DNA from: an uncultured Poribacteria bacterium
GTDB taxonomy: Bacteria > Poribacteria > WGA-4E > PCPOR2b
Direction of reading: 5' to 3'
Assembly (NCBI GenBank): GCA_958296125.1
Contig: OY282444.1
Span: 2,633,623 to 2,697,622 of the forward strand
Length of the DNA: 64,000 nucleotides
A program made the position numbers and the translations under genes. Shown in pieces: positions 8,374 to 17,379 of this stretch (within the stretch, counting starts at the first letter, position 1; each line of letters begins with the position of its first letter). The notes beneath the pieces are model-generated. The model ran no database searches. It had not been told where the DNA came from and saw nothing but the letters and a program-made list of their open reading frames with translations.

Positions 8374-10723
8374 TTTTATCCTCCCTTGTTTGTAAAGTTG
8401 TCCAACGTACAATGACGCGGAGAAATTGAAGGAGTTCACCTGCTTCACTGTGATTGCGAACCAACCCTTGACGCAGGTCATCAATCAGGTCGGTATGGTT
8501 TTTGTACATCTGCTTGGCACGGCCGAGATGATAAATGAGCCGCCACGCCCATTTGCGTTGCTTATGTTCATCACTTTCATAGAGATGGTAAATCTCGCTC
8601 AAGCGTGTGAGAAAGCTACTTGACAACGGCTTTTCGCCACTGACTGCTTTCAACAGTCGCTTATGCCACCCATCAACTCGGTTGAAATCTTCCCAAGTCA
8701 TCGCTCTTTGCAGGAAGCTAAGCGTGTCCTTCTCTTTCCGTAACGCTTTCGCGTTATCAAGCGCATCACCGGCATCGCTAGCCAACTGGTAGAGCGGGTA
8801 TTTTTTATGCTCGATCGCGATGCCTCCCGAAAGTGTGACATGCTCGCCGCCGACAAATGCACGAAATTCGTCCCGAATCTGCCGGGCGATTTGGGGTGCG
8901 GCACTCCATCCACTGACAAGGAATAGGTCATCGCCGCCTGCGTAGATTAACTCCAAAATTTCACGCGTGTGGGTGGCGTTATAATCGCGGCAGAGTTTCG
9001 GGATGTAGCCTTCAAAGAAGAGCCGCATCGATTCGCTCAACGTGGACATCCGCGAAATGGTCGCACTATCACCAAGCCCTTTCTCGAACAGCTGACCCAG
9101 ATTGTCCACGTCCATCCGTAACACGCTAAGCCAGTTTGTCCCTTCCGATGCGTCGGCGAGTTGGTCGAAGTCCGCCACCGCTTCGCTGTCCGGTTTGCGT
9201 GGGATGACCTGTGGTAGAGGTCGGAAATCGTAACTCACGGGTAGATCGCCCCACCGGAAGTTACCGAGAGTTTCGTCAGAAAGGAAATCGGTCGAATTAA
9301 GTCGATAGACTGTCGCACGGGTTGCGTCAGTGGGGGAGGGTGGCTTGGCTTCCGACGTATTGACGAGGTGAAATTCTAACCCAAAGCCGCGGATGATTTC
9401 ATTCCAATCCGGTCTATCGGAAATGGGTTGCTCAGGAATCTCAAAGGCGACAAGATGTTGGGCATCCCGTAATTGCCGCCCAAGTTCCGGGAATCCGTAG
9501 TTCTCTGTCTCCCGTTCATCGCGGGGTGTGAAAAAAAGGTCAAACATCTTTTCCGAAGGTAACTCCCGCCACTTTGTCTGTTTCTGCCGCTCAATCTCCT
9601 CTGAAACGATTTTCCATTTCTTGGAAAATTCGTCGAAATTGCTCGCTGTTACAGGGACACCCGCTAGAACGATCGAAAGTTCTTCCCGATGTGCCTGCCA
9701 TAGTTTTTCGGCAATCTCGGCACGGAGCGCGTCGATCTCCTCCCTAGCCTTTCTATAGGGCAAAAGCAGGTAGAAATGACCGCCGCTTGCGAGTAGCAGG
9801 TTCGTTATCGGCAGGTCAAACCGCCGCAGGATCCACAACGCAATCGCTTCCGTCAACAGTTGCAGGTAGAATGACCGCCCGCGCAACTCCAGCGATGCCC
9901 CATCGGACTTAATCCGGTAGAGGAAATTCTGGAGTCCCGAAATATCGCCTTTGATCAAGGCGCATAACGGTCGTTCAGGAAACCGCTTGAGGTAGCCATT
10001 CAAATCATCAGGGGCAATTTCCCGATGGACACACGCTGCGATTGCCGCCGTTGTGCGGAGGTGATCGTAGAGCGAAATATCGGGGACAGTCTGCTCGTGG
10101 CCTCCCTCCCAAGGGGTCGCGGAGGGCATACGGGCGGTGTACTTGTGCAGGAGCGCAACAAGCGTCTGATAGTCTGCGGACTGATAGCCGCGCTCGCCCG
10201 CTAATCGCTGCAGCTCTCGCGTGAATTCATCCCAGAGTTCCTCGTACCTGCTTGGGTCGGCAGATCCAGCTTCTGTTGGAAAAATGGTCTCGCGGCGGAT
10301 GTTTAACGGATCGAGATTATATCGCAATTCCGTTGTCGGCCGCGGTTTGTCGGGGGTTTGTAAACGCGACATAATCGAGACCAATGCGGCGTGGGAGGGT
10401 TTTTCCTGCTCACGCTGTTCGGCCTCGCGCTCTTTGGCGGAGAGTCGGTCTGCCAAAGTTACCTGCTTTTCAATCTCCTTTCTCTGTCTGGGGAAGTTAT
10501 GGTGGTTTAGAATCGCATCGCCCAAATCATCACCGCATGGGTAAAAGAAACCTCCCAAGTCCTCTGTTACAAACTCCCAACCGTGCCTTTCGTGAGGGCG
10601 GAAGGGCGGTGTTGCAATCGTCCGCTGCCGAAATTTCCCGATGTCGTGGAGCAATGCGGCAAGTTGTAGCCGTTCAATGTCTTGAAACATGTGGGCACCT
10701 CTTGAGGTTTGAGATTTTGACAT
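8351..10723 (-). CDS. cas10: Type III-A CRISPR signature protein Cas10 (Csm1)
   Basis: 790 residues. The N-terminal HD domain has LLHDIGK with H26-D27, the single-stranded DNA nuclease motif. The second palm domain carries IYAGGDDLFLVSGW, with GGDD at residues 596-599, the active site that makes cyclic oligoadenylate when target RNA is bound. Two palm domains separated by a linker and a helical C-terminal D4 domain (about residues 690-790) give a normal length. GGGAGG lies 7 bases before the ATG at 10723; a second ATG 11 codons later is possible. Both motifs are intact, so DNase and cOA-synthase activity are predicted. It heads the csm operon after a 76-base gap that contains a tandem repeat. 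Confidence 0.95.
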   Translation of the reverse strand: MSKSQTSRGAHMFQDIERLQLAALLHDIGKFRQRTIATPPFRPHERHGWEFVTEDLGGFFYPCGDDLGDAILNHHNFPRQRKEIEKQVTLADRLSAKEREAEQREQEKPSHAALVSIMSRLQTPDKPRPTTELRYNLDPLNIRRETIFPTEAGSADPSRYEELWDEFTRELQRLAGERGYQSADYQTLVALLHKYTARMPSATPWEGGHEQTVPDISLYDHLRTTAAIAACVHREIAPDDLNGYLKRFPERPLCALIKGDISGLQNFLYRIKSDGASLELRGRSFYLQLLTEAIALWILRRFDLPITNLLLASGGHFYLLLPYRKAREEIDALRAEIAEKLWQAHREELSIVLAGVPVTASNFDEFSKKWKIVSEEIERQKQTKWRELPSEKMFDLFFTPRDERETENYGFPELGRQLRDAQHLVAFEIPEQPISDRPDWNEIIRGFGLEFHLVNTSEAKPPSPTDATRATVYRLNSTDFLSDETLGNFRWGDLPVSYDFRPLPQVIPRKPDSEAVADFDQLADASEGTNWLSVLRMDVDNLGQLFEKGLGDSATISRMSTLSESMRLFFEGYIPKLCRDYNATHTREILELIYAGGDDLFLVSGWSAAPQIARQIRDEFRAFVGGEHVTLSGGIAIEHKKYPLYQLASDAGDALDNAKALRKEKDTLSFLQRAMTWEDFNRVDGWHKRLLKAVSGEKPLSSSFLTRLSEIYHLYESDEHKQRKWAWRLIYHLGRAKQMYKNHTDLIDDLRQGLVRNHSEAGELLQFLRVIVRWTTLQTREDKNERTFQR

Positions 10724-10760
10724 AAAATATACCTCCCATTTTGAGCATGTTCAAGGATAA

Positions 10761-10800
10761 CAACTCGGTTTTTATCTTAGCAACCCAGTTTTTATCACAT
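10761..10800. repeat. Tandem 20-base repeat before cas10
   Basis: Two head-to-tail units, CAACTCGGTTTTTATCTTAG and CAACCCAGTTTTTATCACAT, match at 15 of 20 positions and at 14 of the first 16. They lie in the 76-base gap between the CARF-protein stop and the cas10 start. A 20-base period is close to two helical turns, which would suit a dimeric regulator, but no regulator is known. Two copies are too few, and lack spacers, to be a CRISPR array. Confidence 0.5.
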
Positions 10801-11948
10801 TAGTGTAACCGGAGGTGGATACGGTCTTTGGAAAGTGCTAACCCGTAGCAGGTCTCATCTCGATTTGACGAAGGATTCCATGACTGAATTTGACAGTGAG
10901 TAGACTGTGTTTCGGCCAGCCTCTCTCTAATTTTTCTATTGATATTGGATCGGGTTTGAGAGAAGCGGGCAATCGGATCGCTGTCCCAACCTTTTAACTT
11001 CTCTAGGCGGAAGTCGCGTGCGGAAATTTGAGAGACAATCTCTTTAAGCGCATCCGTTAGCAGCCCCTCCCGAATCTCAGAACGTGAAATGGAGTATCTG
11101 TCCTCAGTTTCCTCGTCCAGATGCTGCTGTGCAAAAAATAGATAGAGTGCGAGTTCAAGGGGGGTGAGCTTGATGGTGACTTCTCCAATTTCCAAGCAAC
11201 AGGAGCATGTATTAACAATGACAGGAGAGATTGCTTGCAACGCATTATACTCCCGTTGAGCAATCTCGATCAATTCCGTGTACCCGGCATCAGTATGTTC
11301 GTTGAGAAAAGGGATCTTCTCCCTAAGTAGTAACAGTGGGATTTCCGCAAGCTCAAGCCGAATCTCCTCCACAGGAATTGTACGTCCATCGCTCAAAACG
11401 ACATCGGCACCGTTTGGCGGCGGATAGAAAAACTCCCGATTTTCAAGCGCAGGATTCACTAGAACATGGGAAAGGGAATCGCCCGGTCTGCCGTAAAATT
11501 GCATCGCCAGGCCGATATAAAGCCCCATCGTTTTGCGCCCGCCTGCGATAGAGGCGTACAGACAAACATCGGGATTGGCTACCAGATTTCGCACGAATGC
11601 AAAGATTTGGTCTGCGAGGACTTCGTTGTCAATTACACTTGAGATATCTTTTAATGGCTGTCCATCTGCGTTTTTCAAGAGATGAATATTCGCCAGATCG
11701 AAGTGAATTGGCGGCAGATTGTAGTCATCGCAAAGGGACTTTAGTCTCCCGTTATCTCCGAGAAGAGTCTCCTCCAAGGTCTCCTTGCCACGTAATGTAG
11801 TCAAGGCAAAAACTTCGGTGATTGGAACGGGTGGTGAAGCGAGGCACCAGTAGTAGTAGAGGGTTTCCGTGATGACTTGCGGGGCAAGTCCGACAACGCT
11901 AATGAGAACGTGCTTGGGAGTGGTTTGTCGATTGGGTGTTGTGCACAT
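10800..11948 (-). CDS. NE0113-type CARF protein (CRISPR ring nuclease/Csm6 family)
   Basis: 382 residues. The N-terminal CARF domain shows VLISVVGLAPQVITETLYYY, SIAGGRKTMGLYIGLAMQFYG and SHVLVNPALENREFFYPP, the diagnostic pattern of the NE0113 family (Pfam Cas_NE0113), named Csm6 ring nuclease in some databases. Such domains bind cyclic oligoadenylate made by Cas10. The C-terminal third does not show a clear HEPN R-x4-6-H motif except possibly in the last residues (RIHLRLH); residues about 325-345 (SNINRKIRERL) resemble a winged-helix element instead. It could degrade the second messenger, act as effector, or regulate the locus. It is directly upstream of cas10, same strand. Confidence 0.82.
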   Translation of the reverse strand: MCTTPNRQTTPKHVLISVVGLAPQVITETLYYYWCLASPPVPITEVFALTTLRGKETLEETLLGDNGRLKSLCDDYNLPPIHFDLANIHLLKNADGQPLKDISSVIDNEVLADQIFAFVRNLVANPDVCLYASIAGGRKTMGLYIGLAMQFYGRPGDSLSHVLVNPALENREFFYPPPNGADVVLSDGRTIPVEEIRLELAEIPLLLLREKIPFLNEHTDAGYTELIEIAQREYNALQAISPVIVNTCSCCLEIGEVTIKLTPLELALYLFFAQQHLDEETEDRYSISRSEIREGLLTDALKEIVSQISARDFRLEKLKGWDSDPIARFSQTRSNINRKIRERLAETQSTHCQIQSWNPSSNRDETCYGLALSKDRIHLRLH

Positions 11949-11980
11949 TTTTCCGTTCTCCCTTGCCGCTTGACCGAAAC

Positions 11981-14221
11981 CTATCGAATCACAGCGATTT
12001 TTGTGCCCTTTGTCTGGGATTCACCATCTGCATCGGTTGCGATGATTCGGCAGATGTAGACACCGGGCGTGACAAGATCAAAGAAGGTCCGCCTGCCCTC
12101 CCAAGTAAATGCGTCATTCGCGCCCAATCGACCGCCGTTGTCTCCCGCCAGAAACACACTTTCAAAGACCTGCTCGCCGACGGTGTCATAAATGGAGACA
12201 ACGACCTCCGCATCACGACTCAGCACATACGTCAACTTGAGAGCAGCCCCTTGCTGATTGAGACGGAGTGGGTTCGGGTAAGCGACGATGTTTTCGATGG
12301 TCACGCGCGGATCCGCCACGGTCAATTCGGTTTCAATCCGATTGTTGTTAAAATTGGACTCAAAAACACGCGCATCATTGTTCGCTAGGGCACGGAGGGT
12401 AAGTACGCCCCATGTGGTTGGTGTGAAACGAGCACTGACCGTTTTCGGTTGATTGACACCCAGATCTACGCTTTGTTCGGGCAGGGTTTCGGTGGTTCCA
12501 TCGGGGTTGATAACAACGAATTGAACGGTGATGTTCTCAACGGAAACAGGGCCCGCGTTTGTTACATCTGCGGTGATTATAACCTCATCCGCTTTGGTAG
12601 GAGATGGGTTGGAAACGCCGATTCCTTCGGATTCCCAGAAAATATCAGGGTTAAGCGGGGCCCCTGATGAAACGATTGGCCGAGCGAGTTCGGCGAGGGT
12701 CGCCACGGCTAACTTGATAGCCAATTCCCCCAACAGCGGTATTGAGATCTTTGTCAAGTCATCTTCTTGGCTGTGGATATATGCTGTCGGTTCGTCCGGC
12801 GCATCGAGGGACGATTCCTCCGCCACCATCACCGCCGGAATACCGATGTCCCAAAATGGGGAGTGATCGCTGAAGATAAAACTGGGATCATTTTTCAGGC
12901 GCAGATTTATCGGCAATCCGTACCGTTCCGCAGCAGTGCCGAAAGCGTTGACGAGCCACTGTGACTGCTCATCACCAAGCACATGGATGTCTAAGCTCCC
13001 GTCTGGGTCATGTCCCAAGAGATCGAAGTTTAAGACACCGGCGATGTCATCTCCACGCTCCTGAACCAACTGCGCGTAATGTTTGCTTCCGAATAGAAAT
13101 AGCTCTTCCCCCGAAAAGGCGATAAATCGAATGGTGAAGTCAAAGTCTTGCTGGCTCAGAATGCGCGCGGTCTCTAACATTTCAGCAATGCCTGACGCAT
13201 TATCAGAGGCACCCGGTGCTGCCATCCTTCTCCAACCGGTATCCCAACCGGGGGTTTTGGAGGCAATACTGTCGTAATGGCCCGTCATCAAGTAGATTCG
13301 ATTTTTGTTGGGTCCCTTACCCGGCAGCGTGGCGACCACATTCCGCATCACGTATTCCCCCACCAAAGCCCCAAGTGCGGATCGACGGCGGTGGTCAAAC
13401 GGATCGAACTCGACTTCTAGACCGTAGCTGCGAAACTGTTGGGCGATGTACTCTGCGGAATTATCGCAAGCGTGATCGGGTGTCGGATTGTCATCAAATT
13501 GAACGGCATCGCGGACTCGGAGGGCATATCGGCTTCGGAAAAATTGCCCCGGCCTCCGGAGATCTTCATTCTCGACAAGGGCGACGATCTGCCAAAGCCA
13601 TCGAAGGCCATCCGCCTGATCAAGCAGTTCTTGAATGACCGATTGCTGCTGGGGCGACGCGGATATACTCGGGGCGAACGAGGGAGCCTGGAATTCCGGC
13701 AGGACAATATTGGCGGGCAGTTTTGCGCGGTGATGCACTGGCAAGTCTAATAGGACAGATTCAAGATTGGCGTGCAATTTGAGCAGGGACAATCCACCGA
13801 ACTGGTATAAAATCTCCCCATATACCTCAATTGCCGCTCGATCCCCCGCTGAAGGGAGCCAGAGGACGTAATAGTTAAAACCGGGTGTCACTGTATCTAA
13901 AACTTGTGGGTCTGGCAGTTCAGTCAACACATTCTGACTCGCCCCGATAGAACCGGAACTCAAAGGGACTTGAATAATGGCAAAATCAGAGGTGCGATAG
14001 CGTAACTTGACCCCATGATGTGCTTGGAGAAACTGGAGGTGTCGGTTAGAACTTTCGGGAATCTTGATGAGTACCCCCTCTTGGGCAAAGAGGATTGTTG
14101 GAATTAAGATCGAAAGAATAAGAATGGGGCTAAGTCTTCTAAGCACTTGTAGTTTTTGATTGACCAATGGTTTGAAGAGTAGAGAGTCACTGTATTTGAT
14201 TAAATGTTTCAGCACTGCCAA
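11981..14221 (-). CDS. Secreted M28-family zinc peptidase with CARDB-like and FlgD-type Ig modules
   Basis: 746 residues. A hydrophobic segment (SPILILSILIPTILFAQ, about residues 31-47) is a signal peptide; the start could be somewhat downstream of the ATG used. The M28 aminopeptidase domain has TGHYDS, PGASDNASGIAEM, AFSGEELFLFGS, NFDLLGHD and SDHSPFWDIGIPAV, which supply the two-zinc ligands. A CARDB-like segment (about residues 550-640) follows, then a FlgD-type Ig domain (AYPNPLRLNQQGAALKLTY to the end) common on exported proteins. It probably releases amino acids outside the cytoplasm. It begins 12 bases after the SDR stop and ends 32 bases before the CARF gene, so read-through into the CRISPR locus is possible. 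Confidence 0.88.
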   Translation of the reverse strand: MAVLKHLIKYSDSLLFKPLVNQKLQVLRRLSPILILSILIPTILFAQEGVLIKIPESSNRHLQFLQAHHGVKLRYRTSDFAIIQVPLSSGSIGASQNVLTELPDPQVLDTVTPGFNYYVLWLPSAGDRAAIEVYGEILYQFGGLSLLKLHANLESVLLDLPVHHRAKLPANIVLPEFQAPSFAPSISASPQQQSVIQELLDQADGLRWLWQIVALVENEDLRRPGQFFRSRYALRVRDAVQFDDNPTPDHACDNSAEYIAQQFRSYGLEVEFDPFDHRRRSALGALVGEYVMRNVVATLPGKGPNKNRIYLMTGHYDSIASKTPGWDTGWRRMAAPGASDNASGIAEMLETARILSQQDFDFTIRFIAFSGEELFLFGSKHYAQLVQERGDDIAGVLNFDLLGHDPDGSLDIHVLGDEQSQWLVNAFGTAAERYGLPINLRLKNDPSFIFSDHSPFWDIGIPAVMVAEESSLDAPDEPTAYIHSQEDDLTKISIPLLGELAIKLAVATLAELARPIVSSGAPLNPDIFWESEGIGVSNPSPTKADEVIITADVTNAGPVSVENITVQFVVINPDGTTETLPEQSVDLGVNQPKTVSARFTPTTWGVLTLRALANNDARVFESNFNNNRIETELTVADPRVTIENIVAYPNPLRLNQQGAALKLTYVLSRDAEVVVSIYDTVGEQVFESVFLAGDNGGRLGANDAFTWEGRRTFFDLVTPGVYICRIIATDADGESQTKGTKIAVIR

Positions 14222-14233
14222 TCATGATGCTGA

Positions 14234-14956
14234 CTACGCCAAGCCCGCAGGTAGCATTATCAACTCCGGAACATAAGCCCGTGCTGGCAGCGAAGCAACC
14301 AACAGACACGCATCGGCGACATCCTGTGGGTGTAGGGATTTTGCCATCACTTCGGGTGGGGTTGGCACAGGGCGTTTCAGAACGAGTGGCGTATCCGTCA
14401 AGCCGGGGAAGAGCATTGAGGTCCGGATGCCGTTCTCCTTTTCTTCTTGGAACGTGCCGTGAGCGAGGCCGACCATCCCGTGCTTAGTTGCTTGATAGGA
14501 GACACCAGATGTATCGGGACGCTGCACCGCTCCACTGGAGACATAGATAATCACGCCATCCTTTTGATGACGCATCGTTGGCAGAACTGCTTTCGTGCAG
14601 TAAAACGCTCCGGTCAGATTCGTCTGGATCATCATATCCCACGTTTCGTTGGATAAAACTTCAAGGCTCCGGTCGGGAATGTTTGTGCCGGTGACGTAGA
14701 CGAGCGCATCGATCCGTCCAAAGTGTTCCAGCGTTGTTGCAATGAGCGTGTCCACGGCGGTCGCATCTTGAACGTCGGTCGGGCAGGCGATTGCATTCTC
14801 GCCAATCTCTTCTGCCAACGCTGCGAGTTTATCGGCACTCCGTGCAGCCACCACAACCTTTGCTCCCGCTTCAGCGAAAGTGATTGCGGTTGCCCTTCCC
14901 ATGCCACTGCTACTTCCTACTACAATGGCAACCTTATCTGCTAATGAGAAACCCAT
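14234..14956 (-). CDS. SDR-family oxidoreductase
   Basis: 240 residues of a classical short-chain dehydrogenase. The nucleotide-binding loop reads GSSSGMG (residues 13-19; GxxxGxG type), an Asn is present in QTNLTGAFYC, and the catalytic Ser and Tyr-x3-Lys are in YVSSGA and YQATKHG. NADP(H) or NAD(H)-dependent oxidation or reduction of an alcohol/ketone is expected; the substrate cannot be read from sequence. It lies immediately upstream of the M28 peptidase gene with a 12-base gap. Confidence 0.9.
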   Translation of the reverse strand: MGFSLADKVAIVVGSSSGMGRATAITFAEAGAKVVVAARSADKLAALAEEIGENAIACPTDVQDATAVDTLIATTLEHFGRIDALVYVTGTNIPDRSLEVLSNETWDMMIQTNLTGAFYCTKAVLPTMRHQKDGVIIYVSSGAVQRPDTSGVSYQATKHGMVGLAHGTFQEEKENGIRTSMLFPGLTDTPLVLKRPVPTPPEVMAKSLHPQDVADACLLVASLPARAYVPELIMLPAGLA

Positions 14957-15052
14957 AAAATAATCTCCCTATTCTCTTAACGTGAAACGTGATAGATGAA
15001 TGCTAGGCACCTGCCGCCATGCTGGAGCTTTGGGGGGCAACTCGGATCTCAG

Positions 15053-15286
15053 CTAAGGTCTCAGATACATCAACGCCATTTGAAAATCACGACGTTCAGA
15101 GCAGTGTGCACACCACCACTGTGATGTTCCATCGGCTTGGTTCACCTCCAAAACCCACAGATGCCTGCAATCCGCCCGTTGCCCCGACTGGGGGATTTGT
15201 TCTAGGTTATCCCACTCACAATCCAAGCAAAATGCAGATTCGTCTTTAAGCGTTTGTACCTTACCGCCGCATTTGGGACAGATCAA
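15053..15286 (-). CDS. Small double zinc-ribbon protein, unknown function
   Basis: 77 residues with four cysteine knuckle elements: CPKCGG, CLDCEW, a lone C in DCRHLW, and CAHCSERR. This suggests one or two zinc sites. No enzymatic domain is visible and no close family is recognised. It stands alone between the SDR gene and the divergent Gfo/Idh gene. A purine-rich stretch precedes the ATG. The cysteine pattern and clean frame support a real gene, but expression is unproven. Confidence 0.6.
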   Translation of the reverse strand: MICPKCGGKVQTLKDESAFCLDCEWDNLEQIPQSGQRADCRHLWVLEVNQADGTSQWWCAHCSERRDFQMALMYLRP

Positions 15287-15394
15287 TGTAAACGCCTCCT
15301 CCCACGAACAACTCAGAATGGCTGCTGGACTTTAGTTTATGAGATTCACTATTCGTTGTCAAGTTTTATCTTTTCAATTCCACTCTCGTTTGCC

Positions 15395-15423
15395 TTGACT
15401 CTGCAAATCCTCTCTGCTAAACT
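15395..15423 (+). promoter_or_regulatory. Putative sigma-70 promoter for the Gfo/Idh gene
   Basis: TTGACT (15395-15400) and TAAACT (15418-15423) are separated by 17 bases, a good vegetative promoter about 100 bases before the oxidoreductase start. It lies in a 237-base gap otherwise free of genes. Confidence 0.45.
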
Positions 15424-15523
15424 AGAGGGCATAGAGGGGTATTATATGGATTGGATATGTCTATCCAAACCGACCCGTGAGTGATTTATCACGATTTATT
15501 TCACAGAGCACTAGGAGCAGCGT

Positions 15524-16507
15524 ATGAAAGTTGCAGTGATTGGATTAGCAGGTGTTGGCCGCGCCCACGTCGATCGGTGGGCTAAGAGTCCCGATGCCGA
15601 GTTGGTCTGCGTCTGCGACATTGTCCCGCAAACCGCAGACGATTTCGCGTCACAGTACGGTATCAAGGGGTATACCTCTACGGAGGAGATGCTGGATAGA
15701 GAAGACTTAACGGCAATCAGCATCTGCACGCCGCCGAAGGTTCATCCGGCGTTAGTGCACATGGCGGCGGCGCGCGGCATCCACGTATTGTGTGAGAAGC
15801 CGATGGCCAGCACGGTCCCAGACTGTCAGGAGATGATTGATGTCTGCAAATCGGCCGGTCTTGTTTTGCAGATTGGGCATAAGAAACGGTTTATCCCGCC
15901 GCTCCTACGTTTGAAGGAACTGACGGAAGGGGAATTTGGACCGATTCATTACATGGTTCACCGATATCCGCATCCGGGAATGTCGAACAAAGATTGGTTC
16001 TGGGCAGAGGACGATGGCGGCGGACCGATTCTTGAAAACGCCGTGCACGCCGCAGACATTCTCGGCTTTTTGATGGGTGATGTCGATCGGGTTTACGCCG
16101 AAGGGGGAACCTTCTTTGCACCTCATCGGAAACCACAGATTGACTGTGCGATGTTTACCCTGCGATTCAAAAACGGTGCGATTGGGATTGTCAACGCCGG
16201 AATGGTTTCGATGGGCGGGTTCAATTTTGAGGATTTCTATGTCGCCAACGAAAACGGTGTCGCTGAAGTAACAGGCGGGTTTGATCGCGCGGAGACTTTG
16301 CGTTACTCTTTCCGAAATGATCCGGAAACCTTGCAGGTGGAAAACTATCCGAATTTTGATTCTTTCCAAGCGGAGATCGCACACTTCATCGAGTGCATTC
16401 GGACGGGAAACGAACCGCGGGCAAACGGTGAAGCGGGCATGAAAGCGGTAGCGATTTGTCGTGCGGTGAAGCGGTCAGCAGAGATTGGAGAGCCGGTTAC
16501 GTTGTAG
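15524..16507 (+). CDS. Gfo/Idh/MocA-family oxidoreductase
   Basis: 327 residues. The N-terminal Rossmann fold begins VAVIGLAGVGRAHVDRW, followed by ISICTPPKVH and the family motif CEKPMA, where the Lys of EKP is catalytic. The C-terminal alpha/beta domain contains DDGGGPILENAVHAAD, with the HAxD-type His-Asp pair. Members use NAD(P) to oxidise or reduce sugars, inositols and related polyols; the substrate is not predictable here. GGAGCAG lies 6 bases before the ATG. The PhyH gene follows 57 bases downstream on the same strand, and these two are the only full-sized plus-strand genes left of the origin. Confidence 0.93.
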   Translation: MKVAVIGLAGVGRAHVDRWAKSPDAELVCVCDIVPQTADDFASQYGIKGYTSTEEMLDREDLTAISICTPPKVHPALVHMAAARGIHVLCEKPMASTVPDCQEMIDVCKSAGLVLQIGHKKRFIPPLLRLKELTEGEFGPIHYMVHRYPHPGMSNKDWFWAEDDGGGPILENAVHAADILGFLMGDVDRVYAEGGTFFAPHRKPQIDCAMFTLRFKNGAIGIVNAGMVSMGGFNFEDFYVANENGVAEVTGGFDRAETLRYSFRNDPETLQVENYPNFDSFQAEIAHFIECIRTGNEPRANGEAGMKAVAICRAVKRSAEIGEPVTL

Positions 16508-16564
16508 AATTCGGAAGGGGGACTATGTTGAAGCGGTGTTCATAATTGAAAAATCAAGGAGAAT

Positions 16565-17332
16565 ATGATGAAACTCACGTCACAACAGGTCGAACAGTTT
16601 CAACAGAAAGGGTATCTCAACATTCCACATCGCCTCATCGCAGAGGATCACCTTGACTTGCTGCGCGAGCATTACGACGCGTTGTTTGCGAAAAAACGTG
16701 GGACAAGCGGTGAAGGATTGCGTAACCTTGCCATCGCCGGTGAGTCGGAGCAAGACGAAACCGCAGATCGTTCGGAGGAAATGTTGCAGATTGTGGAAAT
16801 GTGGCGCTACGACGAGGTGTACCGCCAGCTGCTCTATCACACGCCGTTGTTGGACATCGCGGAGAGCTTGATTGGTCCTAATATCCAGTTGTTCCACGAT
16901 CAAGCCCTGTATAAACCTGCCCGTCACGGTGGCGAAGTGCCGTGGCACCAGGACAACGGATACTGGTGCTGTACACCGTCCAACCTCGTGAGTATCTGGA
17001 TCGCACTCGACAACGCCGATGAAGAGAACGGGGGCATGAATGTCATCCCCGGTAGCCATTTGGAAAGTGCACCAAATCACGACCGCGCCGTATCAGAGAA
17101 AGGGAAACTTCCTGCGTTGTTGCAAGCAAATGTGGATGAAAACCGGGCGGCACCTGTACCGCTCAAAGCGGGATACGCGATGGTGCATCACTGTTTGATG
17201 CTGCATCAGACCAATCCGAATCGGTCCCAGCGTAGGCGGCGGGCGATGGTTATTCACTATATGCCCTCCGGTACGCGCAACGGTAAGGGTGAGGTGATGG
17301 ATGACCATTTGGTGCTGCGTGGGGAGTTGTAG
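16565..17332 (+). CDS. Phytanoyl-CoA dioxygenase (PhyH) family protein
   Basis: 255 residues, probable Fe(II)/2-oxoglutarate-dependent oxygenase. The iron ligands are visible as H-x-D in PWHQDNGYW and a distal His in MVHHCLMLHQTNPNRS, with an Arg nearby to hold 2-oxoglutarate. The stretch LDNADEENGGMNVIPGSH is characteristic of the family. Two adjacent ATG codons (16565, 16568) follow an AAGGAG site, and either may start translation. It probably forms an operon with the Gfo/Idh gene. The actual substrate is unknown; PhyH relatives hydroxylate a wide range of small molecules. Confidence 0.9.
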   Translation: MMKLTSQQVEQFQQKGYLNIPHRLIAEDHLDLLREHYDALFAKKRGTSGEGLRNLAIAGESEQDETADRSEEMLQIVEMWRYDEVYRQLLYHTPLLDIAESLIGPNIQLFHDQALYKPARHGGEVPWHQDNGYWCCTPSNLVSIWIALDNADEENGGMNVIPGSHLESAPNHDRAVSEKGKLPALLQANVDENRAAPVPLKAGYAMVHHCLMLHQTNPNRSQRRRRAMVIHYMPSGTRNGKGEVMDDHLVLRGEL

Positions 17333-17379
17333 GATATTGCACGGTGACTTTTCGGGCAATTCGCGTCAATGAGCGACAC

